A stretch of DNA of 64,000 nt from Saprospiraceae bacterium. GTDB taxonomy: Bacteria > Bacteroidota > Bacteroidia > Chitinophagales > Saprospiraceae. Shown piece after piece: positions 34,858-43,038 of the stretch (positions within the stretch are counted from its first letter, which is position 1; each line of letters opens with the position of its first letter). The notes beneath the pieces are model-generated. The model saw only the letters and a list, made by a program, of their open reading frames with translations, searched no databases and was not told the origin of the DNA. The stretch is taken from contig JAJCYH010000005.1 in NCBI GenBank assembly GCA_029262995.1, forward strand, positions 34,948 to 98,947. The letters run 5' to 3'. A program made the translations under genes and the position numbers.

Positions 34858-36612
34858 ATGAGAAATTCAGTTTCAAATGGACCTAATAAAATGACCATAT
34901 CTCAAATTTTTCCAATTGTAGATCAGCTTAAAACTTATTCTAAACAAGTTTTTTATTCAGATCTGTCCGCAGGTTTGACTGTTGGGTTTATGTTAGTACC
35001 TCAAGGAATGGCCTATGCAATGATTGCAGGTTTGCCTCCAATTTATGGTCTCTATGCATCATTGGTTCCTTTGTTAATGTATGCACTATTGGGAACTTCA
35101 CGGCAGTTGGCCGTGGGTCCTGTAGCCATGGATTCATTATTGACTGCTTCAAGTGTTGCAGTAATTGCACAGGCTGGAACAGATCAATACATCATGATGG
35201 CTATTGCTCTTGCCTTTTTTGTAGGAGCGATACAGTTTATATTGGGAATTTTGAAATTAGGCTTTCTTGTAAACTTTCTATCGAAACCTGTGATTAGTGG
35301 TTTCACTTCTGCTGCTGCTTTGATTATCGGCTTTAGCCAACTCAAACATTTGCTTGGGATAAAGTTAGAGAGTACCAATTATATTTATGAAATTATTTAC
35401 CAATCCTTTAAGCAATTCGATCAAATCAATATATACAGTTTGATCATTGGTATTTTAGGAATAATAGTGATTAAGGTTTTAAAAAGAATTAATAGGAAAA
35501 TTCCAGCGCAGCTTGTTTTGGTTGCAATAAGTATTATGATTAGCTACCTTATTTCTTTACAAGCGTACAATGTATTTATTGTTGGTGATGTCCCAGCGGG
35601 ACTGCCAAGCTTCAGCATAGGGCATGTTTCATTTGATGCTTTAAACCTTCTTTGGCCGGCGGCCTTCACCATCGCAATGATAAGTTTTATGGAGAGTTAT
35701 GCAGTTGCAAAAAGCATACAGACGAAGCATAAGAACTACCGATTGGTACCCAATAAAGAGCTTACTGCCTTAGGCGTTGCGAATATGATGGGATCATTGT
35801 TTCAGGGATTTTCTGTTGCGGGTGGATTTTCAAGATCTGCTGTCAATGATCAGGCTGGAGCAAAAACTTCGGTTGCATCTTTAATAACGGTTGTTCTGAT
35901 TGCGTTCACTTTGATGTTTTTAACACCCATTTTTTATTACCTTCCCAAAACCATCTTGGCTTCTATTATTATGGTGGCTGTATTTTCACTTATTGACATT
36001 AAGGAAGCCATTTTGTTATGGAAAATTGACAGAAAGGATTTTGGACTATTGCTAGTTAGCTTTTTTGCAACTATATTTTTAGGGATTGTTCAGGGAATTG
36101 CAGTCGGTGTTATCCTTTCTCTAATCTTATTGATCTTTAATTCGTCAAGGCCACATATTGCTGTATTGGGTAGGATTCCCAATACTGACATTTTTAGAAA
36201 TGTTGAACGTTTTGAAAATGTGATAAATATTGAGAACGTCTTAATCTTAAGATATGACAGCGGATTGTATTATCATAACATTGAATACTTTAGAGACTTT
36301 ATTGATGATCGGGTGTTTGCAAAAGGAAGTACTATACATTCAATAATCTTAAATTCAGAAAGTATTAATACAATTGACAGCAGTTCTGTAAGCATATTAA
36401 AGGATATGTTTATAAATTATAAAGAAAACGATATTAAATTTGTTTTTACAAGCGTTATTGGTCCTGTACGAGATGTAATGAAAAAATCAGGACTCTTTGA
36501 CCTAATGGGTAAAGACAGCTTTTATCTTAACATATCCGAAGCAGTAAAAAGTGTTCAGAACCCCACCAGAGATGGACCGGATAGTGCAGAGTATACAATG
36601 CAATCAAATTGA
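34858..36612 (+). CDS. SulP-family anion transporter with STAS domain
   Basis: A 584-residue permease from ATG 34858 (a TTG at 34852 adds two residues and is less likely). The SulP core is seen in SAGLTVGFMLVPQGMAYAMIAGLPPIYGLYASLVPLLMYALLGTSRQLAVGPVAM and GFSVAGGFSRSAVNDQAGAKT with about 10-12 helices. The C-terminal STAS domain covers about 450-565 (NIENVLILRYDSGLYYHNIEYF). Known members carry sulfate, bicarbonate or related anions. In this island sulfate or sulfite is the likely cargo, but that is inference. Confidence 0.88.
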   Translation: MRNSVSNGPNKMTISQIFPIVDQLKTYSKQVFYSDLSAGLTVGFMLVPQGMAYAMIAGLPPIYGLYASLVPLLMYALLGTSRQLAVGPVAMDSLLTASSVAVIAQAGTDQYIMMAIALAFFVGAIQFILGILKLGFLVNFLSKPVISGFTSAAALIIGFSQLKHLLGIKLESTNYIYEIIYQSFKQFDQINIYSLIIGILGIIVIKVLKRINRKIPAQLVLVAISIMISYLISLQAYNVFIVGDVPAGLPSFSIGHVSFDALNLLWPAAFTIAMISFMESYAVAKSIQTKHKNYRLVPNKELTALGVANMMGSLFQGFSVAGGFSRSAVNDQAGAKTSVASLITVVLIAFTLMFLTPIFYYLPKTILASIIMVAVFSLIDIKEAILLWKIDRKDFGLLLVSFFATIFLGIVQGIAVGVILSLILLIFNSSRPHIAVLGRIPNTDIFRNVERFENVINIENVLILRYDSGLYYHNIEYFRDFIDDRVFAKGSTIHSIILNSESINTIDSSSVSILKDMFINYKENDIKFVFTSVIGPVRDVMKKSGLFDLMGKDSFYLNISEAVKSVQNPTRDGPDSAEYTMQSN

Positions 36613-36634
36613 AATCCGTTGATAAAACAATAAT

Positions 36635-37471
36635 ATGAGAAAAATATTGATCCCAACTGACTTTAGTGAAACAGCAGATATAGCCTATAATTCTGTTGTA
36701 AATCTTTTTCCAAAGGAAGAAATAGAAGTACATGCATTAAGTGTGGTCTCTGTTAGTCCAGATATATTATTTAATGAAAGTGGCGAATTATTGAATGATG
36801 GCGTAGTAGATTTTTCAGGTCTCTTTGACCAGCAAATCGAATATAAAGAGGATATGGAAAAATGGCTTATTGGTAAAAGTATGATAAAGAGGAGTACTGT
36901 AAAGCTTGGTAGAATTTCTAATGATATTATACAATATATAAAGGATAATGCAATTGACCTTTTGGTGATGGGCACTAGAGGGGCAAAGGGAGTAAGAGAG
37001 ATTTTATCTGGCTCACACACTTCATATGTTGCAATGAGATCTCCAGTGCCCGTTTTGTCGGTTAAAAGGGATCTTTCTGGCAAGTCAATTAGCCGTATTG
37101 TAATTGTTGGTGATTTTCAAAATCCACAAATGGTGCCTTTGACATTTATAAAAGATCTGGTGCTTGAGAACCAGGCTGAATTACATCTACTTAAAGTTAA
37201 TACTCCTGGAGATTTTGAAATAAATATTGATGTGTATAATCGTATGCAGGAATTCAGTGAGTTAAATGAACTTGAAAAAGTGAAGTGTCATCTTTATAAT
37301 GACAACAGTGTTGAAAGGGGTATATCTTCTTTTTGTAATTCTATGAAAATGGATATTATTGCTATTGGAAGTCAACAAAGAACTGGTTTCAGCAGAATCG
37401 TAAAGAAGAGTATTTCTTATGACGCTATTAATCATTTGGAACGGCCGGTAATTACTTTTCCAATTAACTAA
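36635..37471 (+). CDS. Universal stress protein, two tandem Usp domains
   Basis: A 278-residue protein. Domain 1 (1-148) opens [19 protein letters not shown] and closes with the ATP-binding loop [32 protein letters not shown]. Domain 2 (152-278) ends [32 protein letters not shown], with a less complete nucleotide loop. It follows the SulP gene by 22 bases in the sulfur operon. Its role there is unknown; Usp proteins are often co-regulated with respiratory or redox stress. Confidence 0.88.
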   Translation: MRKILIPTDFSETADIAYNSVVNLFPKEEIEVHALSVVSVSPDILFNESGELLNDGVVDFSGLFDQQIEYKEDMEKWLIGKSMIKRSTVKLGRISNDIIQYIKDNAIDLLVMGTRGAKGVREILSGSHTSYVAMRSPVPVLSVKRDLSGKSISRIVIVGDFQNPQMVPLTFIKDLVLENQAELHLLKVNTPGDFEINIDVYNRMQEFSELNELEKVKCHLYNDNSVERGISSFCNSMKMDIIAIGSQQRTGFSRIVKKSISYDAINHLERPVITFPIN

Positions 37472-37490
37472 TGTTTATCAAAGATATTTA

Positions 37491-37811
37491 ATGTCCAAAA
37501 ACAAATCTTTTCAAGAATTAATTCATAGCGAAAAACCGGTTTTAATTGACTTTTTTGCGGAGTGGTGTGGACCTTGTAAAGCTATGACACCAGTACTTAA
37601 GGAATTGTCTGCCAAAGTAGGTGGCAAAGCTAGAATCATTAAAATTGATATTGATTAAAATCCTAAATTGGCAGCTCAATTAAAAATAATGGGGGTTCCC
37701 ACTATGATAATCTACCAAGGAGGTAAAATGATGTGGAGGGACTCAGGGGTGAAAACCAGTCAGTTCCTTCTAGATAAGTTGAATAAATTTATAGAGCTTA
37801 ATAAAGGTTAA
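37491..37811 (+). pseudogene. Thioredoxin gene interrupted by an in-frame TAA
   Basis: One frame of 107 codons runs from ATG 37491 to TAA 37809 and encodes a complete thioredoxin except for TAA at 37656-37658 (codon 56). The active site WCGPCK is intact, followed by KIDID, the stop, and then NPKLAAQLKIMGVPTMIIYQGGK with the cis-Pro. In homologues the stop position is usually Lys, Glu or similar, so one base change (for example AAA to TAA) explains it. No frameshift is present. The product would be 55 residues, lacking the cis-Pro half. It could be a recent loss, a sequencing error, or readthrough. Confidence 0.82.
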
Positions 37812-37821
37812 ATTATAATAA

Positions 37822-38409
37822 ATGAGTGTACTAGAATTTATTAGTCAGCCATGGCATTGGTCGGTTTCTGGAATAGGAATTGTCTTTGTCATGTTTTTGC
37901 TATTGTGGTTTGGTGGTGAGTTTGGTGTTTCATCTAATCTCAGAACCTTATGTGCCATTGGAGGGGCAGGATCTCATTGCGATTTTTTTAATTTTAATTG
38001 GAGAGATCAGATTTGGAATCTATTATTTGTAAGTGGAGCTATAATTGGAGGATATATCGCAGTGAATTATTTAGGCAGTCCAGATCCTGTACAAATATCA
38101 GAAGCCACTCAAGCTTACTTGTATACGGTAGGAATTAATACACCTCAAAACATTGAAGAAGGTAGAGCATATGTTCCAAACGAGATATTTGGTATCGAGA
38201 ATATATTGAATCCTAGAAATCTTTTCTTGTTAATCGCAGGTGGTTTCTTTATTGGATTTGGAACTAGATATGCTGGGGGATGTACTTCAGGACATGCAAT
38301 AAGCGGGCTGGCAAATATGCAATTTCCATCCTTGATTGCAGTCATTGGTTTTTTCATCGGCGGTTTGACAATGACCTGGTTGTTGTTACCCCTAATATTA
38401 ACTCTATAA
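37822..38409 (+). CDS. YeeE/YedE-family membrane protein, half 1
   Basis: A 195-residue integral membrane protein of the YeeE/YedE (thiosulfate uptake TsuA-like) family. It has about four to five helices and the conserved motif TRYAGGCTSGHAISGLANMQ (near residue 155), whose Cys is thought to pass sulfur species through the membrane. It is one half of the full-length fold; the second half is the next gene, 9 bases on. Confidence 0.87.
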   Translation: MSVLEFISQPWHWSVSGIGIVFVMFLLLWFGGEFGVSSNLRTLCAIGGAGSHCDFFNFNWRDQIWNLLFVSGAIIGGYIAVNYLGSPDPVQISEATQAYLYTVGINTPQNIEEGRAYVPNEIFGIENILNPRNLFLLIAGGFFIGFGTRYAGGCTSGHAISGLANMQFPSLIAVIGFFIGGLTMTWLLLPLILTL

Positions 38410-38418
38410 TAATATCGA

Positions 38419-38832
38419 ATGAAAGCTATTAAATTTTTATTACCTGGGATAATATTTGGAATTGTAATGACCAAGTCAGAAGCTATTTCCTGGTTTAGAA
38501 TTCAGGAGATGTTTCGTTTCGAAAGTTTTCATATGTATGGTATTATTGGAACTGCTGTCACCTTAGGATTCATACTTGTTTTTGTAATTAAAAAACTAGG
38601 TCTAAACAATATGAGGGGAGATCAAATTAAATTTTTACCAAAGACAAAAAGCATCGCCAGATATCTGATAGGAGGTACGATATTTGGATTAGGTTGGGCA
38701 ATGACAGGAGCTTGTCCTGGTCCATTATTTACATTGCTAGGACACGGAATATTATCAATATTGCTAGTAATTGGAAGTGCCATATTAGGCACTTATGCCT
38801 ATGGATTGCTTAGAGAAAAACTGCCACATTAA
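38419..38832 (+). CDS. YeeE/YedE-family membrane protein, half 2
   Basis: A 137-residue membrane protein with helices at about 5-22, 40-58, 75-95 and 105-130 and the partner motif FGLGWAMTGACPGPLFTLLG, with one conserved Cys. Split YeeE/YedE pairs like this are known beside MBL/rhodanese genes. Together the two would form the thiosulfate or related sulfur importer of the island. Confidence 0.87.
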   Translation: MKAIKFLLPGIIFGIVMTKSEAISWFRIQEMFRFESFHMYGIIGTAVTLGFILVFVIKKLGLNNMRGDQIKFLPKTKSIARYLIGGTIFGLGWAMTGACPGPLFTLLGHGILSILLVIGSAILGTYAYGLLREKLPH

Positions 38833-38840
38833 TAGAGCAT

Positions 38841-39281
38841 ATGATTAAATTATTGACAGCAACTATGATTTTTATTGTAGTTGGATCTCTAGGATGCATT
38901 AATAGTACTAACAATGTAGAAGGAAACTAGATTAGTCCCAATGGAGATAGTTATTTGACATTACTTGTGAGTGAAATGTTTGAGGAAGACGAGAAAATAA
39001 AGATATTGATTAAAGAGGGAGACAAACCTGAACTGATAAGAAAGTTTAAATAAATTGATACTGCTGAGGCTACTGAACCAGAAAAAGTCCTGACTAGTGA
39101 ATTTATTAAGTACTCTGAGACCTATCACAATTCTTTATCAATCTTGAAAGAACTTCTAAGGAGGATTGATTTAGTCACATCCTGTCATGTAATTGTTAAT
39201 TCATGCATAAATTGTCAAAGAGCAATGTGTCTAGGCCTTATGGTTCGTATTAATAAACTATTTATAGCGTCTGCAATGTAG
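38841..39281 (+). pseudogene. Decayed lipoprotein gene resembling a small cytochrome c-like protein
   Basis: A single frame of 147 codons from ATG 38841 to TAG 39279, with in-frame stops TAG at 38928 and TAA at 39051. It starts with a lipoprotein signal (IFIVVGSLGC, Cys 19). The end reads SEFIKYSETYHNSLSILKELL, then NSCINCQRAMCLGLMVRINKLFI. This resembles a C-terminal CxxCH...CPGP haem segment in which the haem His has become Gln and both Pro are lost. Two stops plus loss of key residues argue for true decay, not sequencing error. It directly follows the YeeE/YedE pair. Confidence 0.72.
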
Positions 39282-39285
39282 ACGG

Positions 39286-40248
39286 TTATTGCTTGTAGAA
39301 CGAACCGTAACTTTGCTTCTTTCCAGAGTTGAACAATAGATAGTACATGCCTTGGCTTAGGGAGCTTATATCAATCTTACGGTTAGTATGAGAATCCTCA
39401 AGCACCAATTGACCAGAGTAATTGTAGATTCTGTATTCACCCGATTGCTCTTCTGATAAATTTATATAATCACTGGAAGGATTGGGGAATACAGAGACTT
39501 TTGATCTCGTGACTGATGTTGCAACTGAAGAAACAATATCTATAGTTATATTATCGACGCAAAAATAAGTAGGTGTGTTAATGCCAAATGTTCCAATATC
39601 GCTTGAGTACATTTCAAACTGTAAGCTGTCCAGCACGCCCAATGAAGAAAGGTCCAACCATGTCCACTCATCAATAATATAATCAAATGAATTGTCCGCA
39701 AATCTGAAGTCAGCTAGATAGAAAATAATACTGTCTTGAGATAAATCACCATTTAACCATTTTTTAGCACTTAAATAAAAGTAATCTGGATCATTACCTG
39801 TTTCGCCTCCAAATCTCTTCGCAAATCCATCTCCTTCTTTCATGCTTAATGCAGCATAACTTGTATTGCATACATATAAGCCTGAAATTTGAGCGGTACC
39901 ACTCGCTTGCTCTGAAAGTTTGATTACCGACTTAATTGGTGCATAGCTTACCGCATAGTGAGCACTTTCATTAAATCCACTACCAGCAAAACTTGCACCT
40001 TCATTTGTGAATCCAGGTGTAATAGTGTCCATAATATTAGATATAACCCATCCTTCCCAAAAAGTAAAGGAACCAGCGTCGGTAAATTTGTTTGGAAGGC
40101 GTATTTCTCCACTTGTAAAAGCATCTTCGGGACTAGCATCTTTAAGATAACTATTTTCAGGCAAACTGAAATTTTCAAAATCAGCTATAGACTGAGCGTT
40201 AATATTTGCGAAAAGCAAGAAAGATAAGATTGTGAAAAATTGTTTCAT
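39286..40248 (-). CDS. DUF4465-like secreted protein with type IX sorting domain, in B12 locus
   Basis: A 320-residue protein. A signal peptide (1-18, NINAQ) leads into a DUF4465-like domain (about 25-235): SFTFWEGWVISNIMDT, AGSGFNESAHYAVSYA, GLYVCNTSYAALSMKEGDGFAKRFGG, YFCVDNITIDI. A type IX secretion domain closes it (about 248-320, VFPNPSSDYINLS and LSQGMYYLLF). It sits 5 bases after the BtuB-like receptor, under the cobalamin riboswitch. A surface B12-binding or capture role is inferred from that location. Confidence 0.8.
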   Translation of the reverse strand: MKQFFTILSFLLFANINAQSIADFENFSLPENSYLKDASPEDAFTSGEIRLPNKFTDAGSFTFWEGWVISNIMDTITPGFTNEGASFAGSGFNESAHYAVSYAPIKSVIKLSEQASGTAQISGLYVCNTSYAALSMKEGDGFAKRFGGETGNDPDYFYLSAKKWLNGDLSQDSIIFYLADFRFADNSFDYIIDEWTWLDLSSLGVLDSLQFEMYSSDIGTFGINTPTYFCVDNITIDIVSSVATSVTRSKVSVFPNPSSDYINLSEEQSGEYRIYNYSGQLVLEDSHTNRKIDISSLSQGMYYLLFNSGKKQSYGSFYKQ

Positions 40249-40253
40249 ATTAA

Positions 40254-42125
40254 TTATTTTTTAAAATTTATGGTTATTCCAAGTTGAATATTCCGACCAG
40301 GCATAGGTCTGAATTCTATGATTCTGTATTCAGTATTCCATAAGTTTTGAAATGTGATAAAATATTGAATATTTATATTATTAAGTGTTGATTTATAGCT
40401 TGCATCAAATTGTCCTAAGTGATATTCATCCAAAGATTTATTTAGTCCTATTGTTTCAGAAGTATATCTGTGTAAGTAGGCAATTGAAAGTTTATTTATT
40501 TGAGTTTTTACTTTGACAAACGCCTTTTTTGTTGGTGTATACCAAAGTTGTTGCCCTTTTTCAATTTTTGGAATCGTAATACTTTCTTCGCTTGAAGAGC
40601 GCACGTAGTCAAATCCTGTTGATAGGTGAATCTTTACTTTATTAAAACTTTTATGGTATTGAATTCTTGATTCGACACCTCTGCTCCACACCTGATTTAA
40701 ATTTCTAGCGGACCAATTGAAACCTATATTGCCAGGGGACCATAGTATCCAGTTGTTTAATTTTCTGCTGAATCCTGTCAATGAAGCTGTTAATGATGAA
40801 TTTGGTTTGAGCTTCCTGTATTCTATGCCAGCTTCATAGCTCCAGCCTTGTTCAGCTTTCAAATTTTCATTGCCTCCAGGTTGCCAATATTTGTCATTAA
40901 GACTAGGTAGCCTGTAGAATCTTGTAATTTTTGATTTAAGGCTAAAGTCGTTTGTAAATAAATATTCTATTCCAAAACTAGGAACGGGAGTTGTCCACTG
41001 ACCATCTACAATTTCTTCACGCAAACTTATATTGCCTCTTATTTTTAAGTATTTAACTTTCCAGCTTAAGATTGCAGCTGTGCGATTTTCCTGCACCGAA
41101 CTTTCATAATTATTTCCAGCATCTACATCATAAAGTAGATTGCTTAACCCTAGCATGAATTGCTGGTTTTTATTTATGCTCGTTTCGTAATTTAAATCTA
41201 TTACATAGGTATTAAACTTTGTTACAGAATTTAATTGGATTGCTAAGTCCTTATAATCTATAAGCTCATTAAAGTAGGCTATTTTAGCTCTCAGTATTCC
41301 TAGTTTAAAGTTTTGTTTGTATTTCAGGGCCAGTCGATGTGACTTATCTATTTGAATAGCTTGACTGGAGGACTGTTGACTGGTAGGTGGGATTTCCCTG
41401 TCGGAAAATGTGCCCCAATAGTTCATTGATAGTTCCTTATTTTCAGCTATTGATAAATAGACATCTTGGTTTACAGTGTGGATATTTATTCGTGCATGGT
41501 TTAAGGTATCCATAATGCCGCCTCTCGAATAGCTATAGTCATTGTTTGCAGATTGATTGGAATAAGTAGTACGGCTTTGGAACTTGTCTTTACTATAGAT
41601 TATTGAATTAGAAATGTATTTAAGTCCATATGAACCTATACTCGTAGTAGATTCAAATTCGATATTTTTGGAATTAACTTTTTGATTGTCTAATTGAATC
41701 ACTCCTGCAATTGCCCCACTTCCCCATGTAGAAGAGTGGCCACCTCTTTGAAGTGTAATATTTTGAATACTAGACAAATTTAAAAGGGAGATATCTAATT
41801 GACCAACCATTGGATTTTGAATTGGTAAACCATTCCAAAGGATACTTGTATGCGCTGCCGTACCGCCACGAAGTGATGTTGTAGATAGACTACCAGGACC
41901 ATAGTTTTTAATAAATATATTTTCAGAACCCTGAAGTAACTGAGCGAGACTTTGCTTGTCTTTAATGTCAATTTCATCTGATGTCCAACTTACATCATTG
42001 GAGCCTACATTCTCTTTTTGAATAGCTTGATCTACAATGGTTACTTCCTGGTTGATATAAAGCGTATCGGATTGCCCATGCAAGCCGTGACAAATTAATA
42101 ACGATATGACAATATTTCTAAACAT
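40254..42125 (-). CDS. btuB: BtuB-like TonB-dependent vitamin B12 receptor
   Basis: A 623-residue receptor with signal peptide (1-17), plug domain (about 45-150, with SLAQLLQGSENIFIKNYGPGSLSTTSLRGGTAAHTSILWNGLPIQNPM and GSGAIAGVIQLDN) and a 22-strand-type barrel ending LGITINFKK. It has no regulatory-like N-terminal domain. A cobalamin riboswitch in its leader indicates cobalamin or a corrinoid as ligand; that assignment comes from the riboswitch rather than the protein. The DUF4465 gene follows in the same transcript. Confidence 0.87.
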   Translation of the reverse strand: MFRNIVISLLICHGLHGQSDTLYINQEVTIVDQAIQKENVGSNDVSWTSDEIDIKDKQSLAQLLQGSENIFIKNYGPGSLSTTSLRGGTAAHTSILWNGLPIQNPMVGQLDISLLNLSSIQNITLQRGGHSSTWGSGAIAGVIQLDNQKVNSKNIEFESTTSIGSYGLKYISNSIIYSKDKFQSRTTYSNQSANNDYSYSRGGIMDTLNHARINIHTVNQDVYLSIAENKELSMNYWGTFSDREIPPTSQQSSSQAIQIDKSHRLALKYKQNFKLGILRAKIAYFNELIDYKDLAIQLNSVTKFNTYVIDLNYETSINKNQQFMLGLSNLLYDVDAGNNYESSVQENRTAAILSWKVKYLKIRGNISLREEIVDGQWTTPVPSFGIEYLFTNDFSLKSKITRFYRLPSLNDKYWQPGGNENLKAEQGWSYEAGIEYRKLKPNSSLTASLTGFSRKLNNWILWSPGNIGFNWSARNLNQVWSRGVESRIQYHKSFNKVKIHLSTGFDYVRSSSEESITIPKIEKGQQLWYTPTKKAFVKVKTQINKLSIAYLHRYTSETIGLNKSLDEYHLGQFDASYKSTLNNINIQYFITFQNLWNTEYRIIEFRPMPGRNIQLGITINFKK

Positions 42126-42136
42126 ACAATTTGTTG

Positions 42137-42208
42137 GGAAGAGCAGAAAATTGCATGTTTGGCACTAGTGTGAAATAGCACTTACAGAAATTCTGATCTA
42201 ACTCTTCC
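42137..42208 (-). promoter_or_regulatory. Possible riboswitch expression platform
   Basis: Between the riboswitch and btuB, GGAAGAG (plus 42202-42208) can pair perfectly with CTCTTCC (plus 42137-42143), whose 3' end is only 11 bases from the ATG. Such pairing could occlude the start region. No T-run is next to it, so translational control fits better than termination. It is a prediction. Confidence 0.35.
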
Positions 42209-42237
42209 TCCGAAAGTTTGAACAATATTGCTAAAGG

Positions 42238-42388
42238 TAGGTCTTCTGGCTCAACACTTAATTCATCACCTTCCCGTAATTAACAGTGGTAATTGATGAA
42301 TATTGACATGTTTTACAGCTGCGGGGACAGCCCCGGAATTTCACCGGGTTCCCTTTTAAAAAGTCAATTTTATAAATTGCTTTACCTA
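42238..42388 (-). ncRNA. Cobalamin (AdoCbl) riboswitch
   Basis: Read on the minus strand, the conserved core is present in order: AAGGGAACCCGGTGAAATTCCGGGGCTG (in segments), CCCCGCAGCTGTAA, a central variable arm containing CCACTGTTAATTACGGGAAGGTGATG, and the closing GAGCCAGAAGACCTACC. P1 pairs TAGGT (42384-42388) with ACCTA (42238-42242). The class binds adenosylcobalamin or related cobalamins and lowers expression of the downstream gene, here btuB 113 bases on. Confidence 0.93.
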
Positions 42389-42423
42389 AAACAATGTAAA
42401 GTTATTTTTTTCTGTGAGATATT

Positions 42424-43038
42424 TTACTTGTTTGCACGTGGGATTAACCAACTACATCCTACAGATAGGTAATTCATTTTTTTATTGATGCCAGTTCCAA
42501 AGGAAAAGTCTAATTGAATATTGGGGTTGGGGAGATATGTGAATCCTGCATCGAAGTTTAGTACCGTGTCATCAAATTTAAAGTTTACAACATCACCATA
42601 AGGCTCAATATAAACGCCTACTTTTTCATTTACAGCAATGCCAAATGCAAGAGAATAAGATAAATCACCCTTGTCCGTTCCAAAATAATTGTATCCTATG
42701 TTGTAAGCAATTGAAAAGCTTTCTGACATCGCATGTGAAATAGATAGTTTATTTATTGATGCATAATTGTCCGAGGATAATTCATTGGTGCCTGAAGGCA
42801 CTACTAGGTGACTTAAAAATGCGACTTCGGTAGTGTTGCCTTCTTGTCTGAACAATTGAATTTTTGCACCTATTTCTAAATCACTAATGCCTGAAAATGA
42901 ATCAAAACCTGTATTAAAATTTTCAAACTGACTTAATGATCTAAGCTCAATCTTATCAGAAATGCCATATCTGAAAAGATTGGTGGGTGCTAGAGTCTGC
43001 CTTGTGGAAGCAGGACTCTCTCCTTCATTATTCCTTAA
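42424..43038 (-). pseudogene. 5'-truncated outer-membrane transporter (phenol MetA deg-like) remnant
   Basis: The frame encodes a beta-barrel of the outer-membrane transporter family: APTNLFRYGISDKIELRSL, EIGAKIQLFRQEGNTTEVAFLSHLVVPSGT, GDLSYSLAFGIAVNEKVGVYIEPYG, NPNIQLDFSFGTGINKKMNY. Homology starts already at 43030, beside the stop of the metal ABC permease, but there is no ATG, no signal peptide and no DRPDQTES opening, so roughly 60 N-terminal residues are missing. A TTG at 42855 would give 143 residues with no export signal. The start was probably lost by a deletion that joined it to the permease gene. Confidence 0.68.

Noticed and set aside
37491..39281. Stop-codon recoding (TAA and TAG read as amino acids) to explain the two broken genes
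   Set aside because: All other genes in the window use TAA, TAG and TGA as normal stops, and the second gene has also lost key residues, which fits decay rather than recoding.
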